This document shows, in pieces, positions 6,902-14,852 of a stretch of DNA of 15,290 bases. The position numbers and the translations under genes are program-made. The DNA lies in the NCBI GenBank assembly GCA_016926315.1, contig JAFGOU010000383.1:1-15290 (forward strand), given 5' to 3'. Below the pieces are notes generated by a model. The model ran no database searches, had not been told where the DNA came from, and saw nothing but the letters and a program-made list of their open reading frames with translations. Source of the DNA: Chitinispirillaceae bacterium. GTDB taxonomy: Bacteria > Fibrobacterota > Chitinivibrionia > Chitinivibrionales > Chitinispirillaceae. The first letter of the stretch is position 1. Each line of letters opens with the position of its first letter.

Positions 6902-6986
6902 CCATTACGATTCCGCATCAGCGCGGGGGAAATGATCGGATCCCTTTTTTCCGGAACAGGGGATTTTATCGTTCGCTTCTGCAAAG

Positions 6987-7003
6987 CCGCTCCATTGGAG
7001 CGG
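6987..7003. promoter_or_regulatory. Palindrome over the GH43 ribosome binding site
   Basis: CCGCTCCATTGGAGCGG is a perfect 8-bp inverted repeat with one central base, ending 8 bases before the GH43 start codon. Its right arm contains GGAG (6997-7000) and reaches into the better-spaced GGAG (7002-7005). It could be a protein operator, since it nearly matches 5929-5943. It could also be an RNA hairpin hiding the ribosome binding site, although a 1-base loop would force the central pairs open. Confidence 0.45.
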
Positions 7004-7011
7004 AGTCGATT

Positions 7012-8658
7012 ATGCAAAAATCACCGGGATACCCGCTCCTCGCCCTCCTGCTCTGGATCTTTTCAGGCTGCACCGACCTGCTTTCCGATTATACCGGATC
7101 AACATTCGAGCCCGACGCCTCCTTTTCAGATACCCTCCCGGAGGGGGGGGTGAGCTACCGCAACCCGGTTATCCCGGGATGTTACCCTGACCCCAGCGTA
7201 TGCAGGGCGGGTGATGATTACTATCTCGTCAACAGCTCGTTTGAATATTTTCCCGGCATCCCTGTTTTTCACAGCCGCGACCTAGTCAACTGGCGTCAGA
7301 TAGGCCATTGCCTGACCACAAACCGGCAGCTTGATGTTTCGAAAAGGAAGAGCTCGGCCGGCATCGGCGCTCCGACCCTGCGCTTCCATGAAGGCGTCTT
7401 CTATGTCGTTACCACGGATGCAGGAGGCCGTGGAAACTTTTTCGTAACCGCCAAAGACCCGGCCGGACCCTGGTCGGATCCTTTTTATATAAGCGAGGCG
7501 GGATTCGATCCCTCGCTCTTTTTCGATGATGACGGCCGCTGCTATTATACGTCACAGGAAGGGAGCAACCGGGGATCGCATATCATTCAATACGAAATCG
7601 ACGTCGCTTCAGGCCGGCTGATCGGCGAAAAACGGTTTCTGTGGGAAGGCGCCGGAGAGGTATGGACCGAGGGACCGCATCTCTATAAAATCAACCGCTG
7701 CTACTATCTGATGGCCGCGACCGGGGGTACGGGTGCGCACCACCAGGAGATCATTGCGGCAAGCGGATTTCCAGGCGGTCCGTTCGTCGGCTGCCCGGCA
7801 AACCCCATTTTATCCCACCGGAACACCGCGGAACCGATCCAGTGTACCGGACACGCGGACCTGTTCCAGGACCAAAACGGCCGATGGTGGGCGGTGTTCC
7901 TCGGCATGCGTTACCTGAACAACGGACTTTCCATGCTTGGACGGGAGACCTTTTTAACCCCGGTAACCTGGAATAAAGGGTGGCCGGTCTTCGGCGACAA
8001 CGGACGGGTCGGCCTTGCCATGAAGGGCCCGCTTCCTCCATTGTCAATAAATCCCGAACCTCTTATTCGCGAGCAGTTCGACGTATCCCGATTGCCGCTC
8101 TGCTACTGTTTTGTGCGGAACCCCGCGCCCGGGAGTTATTCTCTTACCGAGCGTCCGGGGTGGCTGCGGCTCCGCGGAAACAGGACCACGTTAAGCGACC
8201 AGGACGCACCCGCCTTTGTCGGCAGAAGGCAGCAGCATTTCGCCATGACCGCGCGCGCCTGCCTCTCATTCGCTCCGCAAAGGGCGGGTGAGGAGGCCGG
8301 CCTGACCATCAGGGTCAACGAACGTGCGCATTATGACCTGACCGTGAGCAAACAAAACGGGAGAAATGAAATTATGGTCCGTTCCTGCCGCAATGATAGC
8401 GCCGTTATCGTTGGCAGCGCAATCATCGGGGATACCGCATGCATCCTGCAGATTGAAAGCGGCGCGGTGGACTATGCATTCTCCTATTCACTCGACGCGG
8501 TATCGTACTCACGGATCGCCGTCCTGGGCGCGCACGGGATCAACCCGGAATCAACCGGCGCATTTACCGGAGCGGTTATCGGCATGTACGCTTCGGGGAA
8601 CGGCGAATCCTGTACGGTGCCCGCGGATTTCGACTGGTTCGAGTATGTGCCGCGATAA
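7012..8658 (+). CDS. GH43 family lipoprotein glycosidase (beta-xylosidase / alpha-L-arabinofuranosidase type)
   Basis: This 548-residue protein is predicted to release xylose or arabinofuranose from plant polysaccharides or glycoproteins. A lipoprotein signal (LLALLLWIFSGC, lipid-anchored Cys20) implies a membrane anchor facing the periplasm or surface. The five-blade propeller starts at NPVIPGCYPDPS, with Asp60 as general base, Asp166 (GFDPSLFFDDDG) as pKa modulator and Glu220 (VWTEGPH) as general acid. From about residue 345 to the end there is a beta-sandwich matching the GH43 C-terminal domain (ERPGWLRLRG, VGRRQQHF, GEEAGL). Both domains are complete. GGAG at 7002-7005, 6 bases before the ATG, supports the start. 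The gene stands alone on the plus strand, divergent from the small barrel gene and convergent with argS. The palindrome over its ribosome binding site suggests regulation. Which sugar is cleaved cannot be told from sequence by eye. Confidence 0.9.
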   Translation: MQKSPGYPLLALLLWIFSGCTDLLSDYTGSTFEPDASFSDTLPEGGVSYRNPVIPGCYPDPSVCRAGDDYYLVNSSFEYFPGIPVFHSRDLVNWRQIGHCLTTNRQLDVSKRKSSAGIGAPTLRFHEGVFYVVTTDAGGRGNFFVTAKDPAGPWSDPFYISEAGFDPSLFFDDDGRCYYTSQEGSNRGSHIIQYEIDVASGRLIGEKRFLWEGAGEVWTEGPHLYKINRCYYLMAATGGTGAHHQEIIAASGFPGGPFVGCPANPILSHRNTAEPIQCTGHADLFQDQNGRWWAVFLGMRYLNNGLSMLGRETFLTPVTWNKGWPVFGDNGRVGLAMKGPLPPLSINPEPLIREQFDVSRLPLCYCFVRNPAPGSYSLTERPGWLRLRGNRTTLSDQDAPAFVGRRQQHFAMTARACLSFAPQRAGEEAGLTIRVNERAHYDLTVSKQNGRNEIMVRSCRNDSAVIVGSAIIGDTACILQIESGAVDYAFSYSLDAVSYSRIAVLGAHGINPESTGAFTGAVIGMYASGNGESCTVPADFDWFEYVPR

Positions 8659-8748
8659 CGGCTGTTCGGAGATCCTCTCATGACCGCTCCCCTTCCCCTG
8701 CTCTTTCGCATCGGCGGCAAAGGCGGGAGCAGACCGGGGTGGCGCCGG

Positions 8749-10431
8749 TCACATCTCTTCGATCTCTTCAATTCCGAGAAGCCACAGGCATCTCTTCAGC
8801 ACGGTTCTGAACCGTTCAACGAGCGCGAGCCTGAAGCCGGCCGTGTCGCTGCCGATTACCGGGCAGGAATGGTAGAACTCGTTGAACGCCTGGGCGAGTT
8901 CGAAACCGTAGGCGGCGATAAGGGAGGGTGAAAACTTTTCGTATGCGCCCTGCAGGGCGTCCGGGAAACCGCCCAATTTTTTCAGGAGCCTGATTTCGCC
9001 CGGCTCGAGCGTGCCGATCTCGGGGACCGGCATGGTGCCGGCCTTGCGCAATATCGAGGAGGCGCGCGCGTAGCTGTACAGGAGGTAGGGGCCGGTGTCT
9101 CCTTCGAACGCGATGGCTTTTTTCGGGTCGAATACCATGTTCTTGGCGATGTCGACCCGCAGGAGCTGATACTTGATCGCGGCAAGGGCGATTTTGAGAC
9201 TCCGTTCGTCAATGGCTTCGGGTGAAATCGCATACCGCTCCCTGACCTCAGTCTTTGCCAGCTCCTGCGTATCGCTAATCAGGTCGTCGGCGTCGACGAC
9301 GGTCCCCTCGCGCGACTTCATCTTTCCTTCGGGAAGCTCGACCATGCCATAGGACAGATGCGCGATCCTGCCGGCAAGCGGGTACCCGAGTTTCGTGAAT
9401 AGCGCCTTGAGCACGGCAAAATGGTATTCCTGCTCGTTGCCGACGACATAGAGCGAAAGGTCGTAGGGAAATTCACGGTCCTTGAGCACGGCGAGGTAGA
9501 GGTCCTGCACGATATAGACCGACGTGCCGTCGGGACGCAGCAGCACCTTGTCGCCCATGTTCTCTTCCGAAAGGTCGGCGATGACGGCGCCGTCTTCCCG
9601 TTTCTTGAAAATACCCTTTTCGAGACCGTCGAGAATGATCTCTTTACCGCTTTTATAGATTTCACTCTCGAAATATTCCTTGTCAAAAGCAATGCCGAAG
9701 AGCCTGTAGGTGGCGGCAAAGCCCTCGAACGCCCAGGTATTCATGGTTTTCCAGAGCTCCACGGTCGGGGAGTCGTGCGCCTCCCACTTGCGAAGCATCT
9801 CCTGCGCCCGCTCGTTCCACGCCTCGTCCTCCGCCGCTTTCCTGCTGAAGAGCACATAGTAGTCGCCCACGAAATGGTCGGATTTCCTTCCCTCCTTCTG
9901 CGGGGTTGTGCCCTTTCCGAGTTCGGCGTACGCGAGCATGGATTTGCAAATATGTACGCCCCGGTCGTTGTTGATCGAGGTGCGCACCACGCTGTTTCCG
10001 CAGAAGGCAAGTATCCGCGCGACGCTCTCGCCGATCGAGAGGTTGCGCAAATGTCCGAGGTGCAGCGGTTTGTTGGAATTCGGCGAGGCGAATTCAACGA
10101 CGACCCGGCGGCTGACGGACGGTCTACCGAATGATTCATCCGCGGTCAGGTCCAGCGTTTTCCGGGCCAGCGCCTGCCGGTTGAGGAAAAAATTGCAATA
10201 GCCCGATACGACCTCGATCCTTTCGATCGCCGGGTCGCCGGCCAGCGCCTGCCTGATCTCTCCTGCGATAACGGCCGGATTTTTCCGCAGCGACCGCGCG
10301 AGGGGAAAACAGGGAAACGCGAAATCGCCGAGCGATTCCTGCGGCGGGGTTTCGAGCATACGTTCGATATCTTTTGGCGAAAGGCGGGTTTTCAGGTGTC
10401 CGGCGATACGGCCGGCAAGATACTCTTTCAT
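8749..10431 (-). CDS. argS: Arginyl-tRNA synthetase
   Basis: This 560-residue class I synthetase charges tRNA-Arg with arginine in the cytosol. The N-terminal Add-1 domain carries QESLGDFAFPCFPLAR (about 31-46). The HIGH-type signature is SPNSNKPLHLGHLRN with HLGH at 124-127. DGTSVYIVQD (301-310) and VGNEQEYHF are typical catalytic-core segments. The KMSKS equivalent is KMKSREG (370-376). The helical anticodon-binding domain follows (GPYLLYSYARASSILRKA) and the end LLGIEEIEEM resembles the usual conserved C-terminus. Length is normal. The ATG at 10431 has GAGGA about 7 bases upstream. It lies 40 bases behind the unknown helical protein gene with no evident promoter between, so the two are probably co-transcribed. 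It converges on the GH43 gene with 90 bases between, where no clear T-tailed terminator is seen. Confidence 0.97.
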   Translation of the reverse strand: MKEYLAGRIAGHLKTRLSPKDIERMLETPPQESLGDFAFPCFPLARSLRKNPAVIAGEIRQALAGDPAIERIEVVSGYCNFFLNRQALARKTLDLTADESFGRPSVSRRVVVEFASPNSNKPLHLGHLRNLSIGESVARILAFCGNSVVRTSINNDRGVHICKSMLAYAELGKGTTPQKEGRKSDHFVGDYYVLFSRKAAEDEAWNERAQEMLRKWEAHDSPTVELWKTMNTWAFEGFAATYRLFGIAFDKEYFESEIYKSGKEIILDGLEKGIFKKREDGAVIADLSEENMGDKVLLRPDGTSVYIVQDLYLAVLKDREFPYDLSLYVVGNEQEYHFAVLKALFTKLGYPLAGRIAHLSYGMVELPEGKMKSREGTVVDADDLISDTQELAKTEVRERYAISPEAIDERSLKIALAAIKYQLLRVDIAKNMVFDPKKAIAFEGDTGPYLLYSYARASSILRKAGTMPVPEIGTLEPGEIRLLKKLGGFPDALQGAYEKFSPSLIAAYGFELAQAFNEFYHSCPVIGSDTAGFRLALVERFRTVLKRCLWLLGIEEIEEM

Positions 10432-10471
10432 ACCGATTCCTCGCCGCAGGTCGCGAAAACAGCGTCCATGC

Positions 10472-12208
10472 TCAACGTCCCAGATGCGCCACGGTTAATT
10501 TGATCATATCAAACGCCTCTTTGTCGAGGTACCTCTTGAGAAAGTCTTTCTCTCGGTCAAACCGCCCCTGGGCTTCGGCCTTCTCGCTGCGGTCGAGCAT
10601 TTCATAGATCTCAACGACGGTCGCCATCGCCTTTTCCCTGTTTCCGTCCGTCAGAGACGCCGCGCCGGCCCCGGAACCGGTCTCGGCAACCGGCGTAAGA
10701 TAAAAAATCTCGTCTCCCCCGCTGTTCCAGTCCGGATTACTCGTCTCCTTCACGGTCGTCTCGATCATGGCATAGGCATCCGGGGCGAGATACTGCTGTA
10801 GAATCTTCTGCTTGCTCAGGAACAGATCAAACGCGACACGCGCCTTTTTCTTTTCAATGAGGTCATAAATTTTTGACGCGGTCCGCACCGAGAGGTCCTT
10901 GTTTTTCCGGTAGTCCTCGGTGGCGGCCTTTCGCGCCGCCGCCTCAAGCCTGTCGCGCTGTTTCTGCTCCCTGCGGGCCCGGGCTTCATCAACCGCCCTG
11001 ATGCTGTCGAGCTTTTTCTGCGCCTTTTTCATCGCCTTGGCGCGCATCTCTTCGATAATGTCATTTTCAGGCGTCCGTTCGGTCGCAGACGCCACCTCGT
11101 CGATTTCCTGTGATATCCTGCTTTTTTCAACAGGAGATCCCACGTCAAGAATCGCCTGGTCGACCCGGGCCGCCTTGGCGCGGCATACCCCTTTTTCGCG
11201 AACCACGCGCTGGAGATACTCATTGGCCGCCTCAACGCCCTTTTTACCGAGGATATCGAGATTCACCCCGATGAGCGAGTCCTCCTTCCTGCCAAGCTCC
11301 CGCTCGACATCGCCGATCCCCACCTGCAGGCGCGAGGCATCCTGCCCGGGAATGAAGCTTCTGATGTCCGACAGGCGGTACTGGGCAAAGGCGAGCATGG
11401 AACGCGCCCCTGAGAGCTGTACCTTTTCCACCAGATGCCGCGCCTTGTCGATCTCGGTCTTTACCGTAGGAAGTTCGTCCTGCGCGCGGGCGCAGGCGGA
11501 TGCGCGGGATTCCAGGTCGTCGAAGGTCTTTTCGGAAATGGCAAGATACGGCCGGTTGCGGAGAAGATACTTGTACTCCCGGTCGACCAGGGGGCTGTTG
11601 CGTGAAAGCAGCGCCTTTTCAAGACCGAGCACCGCTTCGCGCGACAAGGTCTTGATCCGGTTGTTGATGGAGCTTGCCATGGCGTTTGCCTGCCGTGTAT
11701 CGAACTCCAGCATGCGCGTGTGCATGCGCGTCAGGTTCTTGAAATCAGGGCGCGCTTTCCCGACTTCGGCATTATACTCGGCAATGATCTTGTTGACGGT
11801 CGCTTCGCCCTCTTTCATCCTCTGCATGACCAGGTCGCGCTCCTCGAGCCGGATGAGCCACTCGAGTTCATTGACTTTCCAGAATGCGTACCGCTCGTTC
11901 GGGTCTCCCTTCGCCTCGGCTTTGATCCTCCGCGCCATGCGCCACGCCTCATCCAGGCTCTCCTTGGTTCTGAAACCGACGCCCGCGGTGCTGGCGGCGT
12001 CGTTAATGATGAATATGGCGCGGTGCACGGTGGAATCGATGTAATCCTTGGCGAGGTAGGTGGCTTTCTCCCTGGCCGGCGCGACGGTAGCGGGGGTTGC
12101 AGCGGCCGATGGCGCCGCGATTCCGATTGCGGCGGCGGCAACAAGCAGCAGGGAGATCGTGCGAAGCCCACCCTGTCTGACGCGCCGTTCCCCGTCATAT
12201 GGCGTCAC
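10472..12208 (-). CDS. Unknown exported alpha-helical / coiled-coil protein
   Basis: This protein has 578 residues from a GTG at 12208. An Arg-rich n-region (GERRVRQGGLRT) and hydrophobic core (ISLLLVAAAAIGIAA) ending in SAAA form a signal peptide, so it is probably periplasmic. The mature part is almost all helical and highly charged, with Lys/Glu/Arg/Ala-rich coiled-coil stretches (for example EARARREQKQRDRLEAAARK). The C-terminus holds two similar 40-residue helical units (residues 447-486 and 534-573, both starting IY and ending T-V) joined by an acidic/Gly-rich linker. I do not recognise the family and see no catalytic motif. An ATG at 12274 would give 600 residues but leaves a 39-residue n-region, has no ribosome binding site and lies inside a TATTAT box; the frame also runs to 12313 inside the ompA terminator. 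It lies downstream of the OmpA-type gene, suggesting an envelope role, and upstream of argS. Confidence 0.75.
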   Translation of the reverse strand: MTPYDGERRVRQGGLRTISLLLVAAAAIGIAAPSAAATPATVAPAREKATYLAKDYIDSTVHRAIFIINDAASTAGVGFRTKESLDEAWRMARRIKAEAKGDPNERYAFWKVNELEWLIRLEERDLVMQRMKEGEATVNKIIAEYNAEVGKARPDFKNLTRMHTRMLEFDTRQANAMASSINNRIKTLSREAVLGLEKALLSRNSPLVDREYKYLLRNRPYLAISEKTFDDLESRASACARAQDELPTVKTEIDKARHLVEKVQLSGARSMLAFAQYRLSDIRSFIPGQDASRLQVGIGDVERELGRKEDSLIGVNLDILGKKGVEAANEYLQRVVREKGVCRAKAARVDQAILDVGSPVEKSRISQEIDEVASATERTPENDIIEEMRAKAMKKAQKKLDSIRAVDEARARREQKQRDRLEAAARKAATEDYRKNKDLSVRTASKIYDLIEKKKARVAFDLFLSKQKILQQYLAPDAYAMIETTVKETSNPDWNSGGDEIFYLTPVAETGSGAGAASLTDGNREKAMATVVEIYEMLDRSEKAEAQGRFDREKDFLKRYLDKEAFDMIKLTVAHLGR

Positions 12209-12289
12209 GGTGAAAGAAGCGAAACAACGAATACGATTCCTGGAGAAAGCAGTCAGGGTTGGTGGTCGTGGCATAATAGCTTTAAAAAT

Positions 12290-12326
12290 ACAAAAGGGTG
12301 AGGCGAAAATCACCCCACCCTTTTGT
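12290..12326 (-). terminator. Strong rho-independent terminator after the OmpA-type gene (bidirectional)
   Basis: ACAAAAGGGTG (12290-12300) and CACCCTTTTGT (12316-12326) form a perfect 11-bp stem. With a G-U pair and an inner GGUG/CGCC pairing it grows to about 16 bp around a 5-base loop. On the minus strand it lies 25 bases after the ompA-type stop and is followed by ATTTTT. On the plus strand it is followed by nine T. It separates the OmpA-type gene from the next minus-strand gene. Confidence 0.85.
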
Positions 12327-12351
12327 TTTTTTTTCAGGAAGGAGAATCAGG

Positions 12352-14820
12352 TCAGTATTCTGCCCCCTTGATCTTGGCGTCCCGTATCTGCTGCCGGAAC
12401 ACCTCCTCCTGGGCCTTGAGCGTCTGGTAGTCCTGCTGCGTTTCGATGAACCGGAACTCAACGCGCCGGTTCTTGGCCCTGCCTTTTGCCGTCTTGTTGT
12501 CGGCAATCGGCCTGCCTTCGCCGTACCCGATGGCGATCAGGTTGGCATCGGGAATGCCCTTGTTCAGCAGGTACGCCCGTACGGTCGCAGCACGGGCCGC
12601 GGAAAGCAGCAGGTTATAGTCGTCTTCGCCCCTGCTGTCGGTATGGCCCTGGATCTCGTATCGCAGGTCCTGATACTGCTTGAGGAACCCGACGATAAAA
12701 TCGAGTGCGGCATGGGAAGCAGGCAGCAATTCCGCGCTGGCGGTCTTGAAGTTGATATCGCGCAGCTTGGTATTGAGTATCCTGACCTCCTTCTCGCTCG
12801 GCCGCACCAGGGTGTCCGGGCAGCCGTCTTCGTCCCTGAATCCGTTGAAGTTTTCAGGTTCGTTTATGCAACGGTCGAGCGAATCCGGGATGCCGTCCTT
12901 GTCATTGTCATAGTCCGGGCAGCCGTCCTGGTCCTCGAACAGGTCGATGTCCTCCGGAACGTTCGGACATTTGTCCAGAGAATCCGGAATGTTATCGCCA
13001 TCGTTGTCATAGTCCGGGCAGCCGTCTTCGTCCTGGAACTGGTCGCGGTCTTCAGGCTCGTTCGGACACTTGTCCGTCGAATCCGGAATGCCGTCGAAGT
13101 CATTGTCATAGTCCGGGCAACCGTCCTCATCCTCAAACCCGTCCTTGTCTTCGGGATCGTTCGGACACTTGTCATTCACGTCAAGAATGCCGTCTTTGTC
13201 GTTGTCGTAATCAGGGCAGCCGTCCTCGTCCTCGAACCCGTCCGGGTCCTCGGGTTCGTACGGGCACTTGTCCTTGTGGTCAGGAATCCCGTCCTTGTCG
13301 CTGTCGATACCCATTCCCCAGTTGATGCATAGCCCGGCGGCAAGTTCCATACCGCGCCGCGGCCAGAATAAAAGATGGCCCAGCGCCTTGTAAGAGCCGC
13401 TGATGGTAAAATAGCGGAAGTTGAAGGTGGCGCCGGCGGCCGAAGCCAGCCTTTCTGGTCCGCCAAGAACATAGCCGGCCCGAAGCGGAAGCGTCCCGTA
13501 CAACGTGCCGACCTCGCCGCCGAAAGAGAGCCGCGGCCAGAACGAGGTTCCCGCTCCCGGGGCCAGCGCCTGCTGGTAATTGGCATTGGCATTCACGTAG
13601 TCGGCGAGATACCGCTTGCGTTTATGCTTGAGATCCCAGGTCCTGGCGTATCCGAAATTGAAGTTGATGGGCAAAACCGTGGTAAAACCGTTGGCGTCCT
13701 TGAGCGTATCGCTGGAACCGGATATAAATTCATTCTCGTTACGGTTGAATACCCTGAGCAGGACGCTGTCGCCACTCTTGCCGACCTGGTCAATCGCCTG
13801 GATGATATCGTAGGCAGTGAGATCGTCCTTTGAAATTTTATAGGTCACCTCTTTTACGCCGTGAAGCCAGAAAACAACCCCGATATTCTGGAAGTTCAGG
13901 CTGAGGGTCCCCTTGTCATCGTACAGGATACCGCCGATGTCAAATCCGGCGCCATGACCGGTGATCTCGGGAATTACCCGATCCTTGAACGGATTTTCCA
14001 TTTTCCACGGGCCGTGCAGGCCGGTACCCGCGGTACGGATGGTCAGGTCGCCGTCCATTTCAAGCGCTTCGGTTACCTCATTATAGGTAAGCTTTCCATT
14101 CTTCATGGTCGAATGGAGCACCGAGTGGCCTGCAACATATTTCAGCCCGATACCGCCTGCGCCATAGCGGAGCTTGAAAAAATTGTGAAGCGCCGGAATG
14201 GAGACCGGCAGACCGAAATTAAAGGTAAAATCCGTGGCCCAGAGGCCGTCCTGCTTGAAATTCGAAAAATCGAGGGTATTGCCGCGCAGAAGGCCGTCGG
14301 TTTCTGAAAAAATCGCATAGAGCGGCCCTTCAGGAATGCGCACCTGCTCGTCGACATGGGTGGTGATGTCGAACGCAACCCGGCGATGGGCGATATTGAA
14401 CAGGGTATAGCGGACGCCGGTGTACACGTTAAACCCGCCGTCAAACCCTTTGGTCAGTTTCTCGGAAACCTCCTCGGTGGAAAGGTCGTCATCGATTTTA
14501 AAACTGTTCTTCAATATCTTCGAGAGGAGCGCCGACAGCTCCCTTGTACTGTCGACCCAGTACCGGTTGAACGGCGACAGCGTGAGCTTGTCGCTCCACA
14601 TCCCCACGCCGATATCGGAGATCGGGCCGATCATGAGTCCGCCGCGCGGCGCACGCTCGACGCCGAGAAGCGCCGGGTTGTGAAACGGCGCTTCACACGC
14701 GCGTCCGAGTTCGTTACGGCCCTGGGTATTTCCCGCGCTGATCGGGTTGTGGTCCAACGCATACAACGTCCCGAAGCACGCGACAACGGTTGCTAGTGCA
14801 CCTCGAATCAGAGTTTTCAT
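12352..14820 (-). CDS. OmpA-family outer-membrane protein with five TSP3 repeats
   Basis: This 822-residue cell-envelope protein links the outer membrane to peptidoglycan. A signal peptide (MKTLIRGALATVVACFGTLYA) is followed by a barrel-like region of about 480 residues starting with a conserved-looking HNPALLG segment, resembling DUF5723-type barrels of the Bacteroidota side. Residues 506-670 are five thrombospondin type-3 calcium-binding repeats. Residues about 680-792 are the OmpA C-terminal domain: INFKTASAELLPAS, GHTDSRG with Asp728, LSAARAATVRAYL with Arg743 (the same Asp+15 spacing as E. coli OmpA D271/R286, which binds diaminopimelate), IGYGEGRP and KNRRVEFRF. The ATG at 14820 is chosen because GAGAGG lies 7 bases upstream; a TTG at 14826 is also in frame. 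It begins 32 bases after the preceding partial gene and ends at a strong terminator. Confidence 0.93.
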   Translation of the reverse strand: MKTLIRGALATVVACFGTLYALDHNPISAGNTQGRNELGRACEAPFHNPALLGVERAPRGGLMIGPISDIGVGMWSDKLTLSPFNRYWVDSTRELSALLSKILKNSFKIDDDLSTEEVSEKLTKGFDGGFNVYTGVRYTLFNIAHRRVAFDITTHVDEQVRIPEGPLYAIFSETDGLLRGNTLDFSNFKQDGLWATDFTFNFGLPVSIPALHNFFKLRYGAGGIGLKYVAGHSVLHSTMKNGKLTYNEVTEALEMDGDLTIRTAGTGLHGPWKMENPFKDRVIPEITGHGAGFDIGGILYDDKGTLSLNFQNIGVVFWLHGVKEVTYKISKDDLTAYDIIQAIDQVGKSGDSVLLRVFNRNENEFISGSSDTLKDANGFTTVLPINFNFGYARTWDLKHKRKRYLADYVNANANYQQALAPGAGTSFWPRLSFGGEVGTLYGTLPLRAGYVLGGPERLASAAGATFNFRYFTISGSYKALGHLLFWPRRGMELAAGLCINWGMGIDSDKDGIPDHKDKCPYEPEDPDGFEDEDGCPDYDNDKDGILDVNDKCPNDPEDKDGFEDEDGCPDYDNDFDGIPDSTDKCPNEPEDRDQFQDEDGCPDYDNDGDNIPDSLDKCPNVPEDIDLFEDQDGCPDYDNDKDGIPDSLDRCINEPENFNGFRDEDGCPDTLVRPSEKEVRILNTKLRDINFKTASAELLPASHAALDFIVGFLKQYQDLRYEIQGHTDSRGEDDYNLLLSAARAATVRAYLLNKGIPDANLIAIGYGEGRPIADNKTAKGRAKNRRVEFRFIETQQDYQTLKAQEEVFRQQIRDAKIKGAEY
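12811..13305 (-). repeat. Five tandem 33-residue (99-base) TSP3 repeats within the OmpA-type gene
   Basis: Five units of exactly 33 codons follow one another without gaps. Each has a calcium-loop motif D(N/S)DxDxIxD near its start, a DKCPNxPED-type middle (the fifth has DRCINEPEN) and an EDGCPDYD-type end (QDGCPDYD in the fourth, EDGCPDT in the fifth). The DNA is also repetitive (recurring gggcagccgtc and tcgttcggacacttgtc-like blocks on the plus strand). In this family such repeats form a stiff, calcium-dependent acidic spacer between the barrel and the peptidoglycan-binding domain. Confidence 0.9.
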
Positions 14821-14852
14821 GCGCAAACCTCTCTATATAATTTATTCATACG

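Noticed and set aside
8698..8750. Possible terminator between GH43 and argS
   Set aside because: CTGCTC/GAGCAG and GACCGG/CCGGTC stems can be drawn, but neither is followed by a T run on either strand and the second overlaps the argS stop codon.
10920..12044. 374-codon plus-strand frame rich in Ser and Arg
   Set aside because: It is antisense to the helical exported protein; the composition is that expected of a shadow of Ala/Glu/Arg-rich coding sequence.
12811..13305. CRISPR-like regular repeats
   Set aside because: The period is 99 bases, in frame and coding for TSP3 units, with no separate spacers.
12298..13332. Plus-strand frame of Val/Ile-rich repeats opposite the TSP3 array
   Set aside because: The repetition is the reverse complement of the TSP3 codons. 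The minus-strand protein has complete OmpA and TSP3 motifs.
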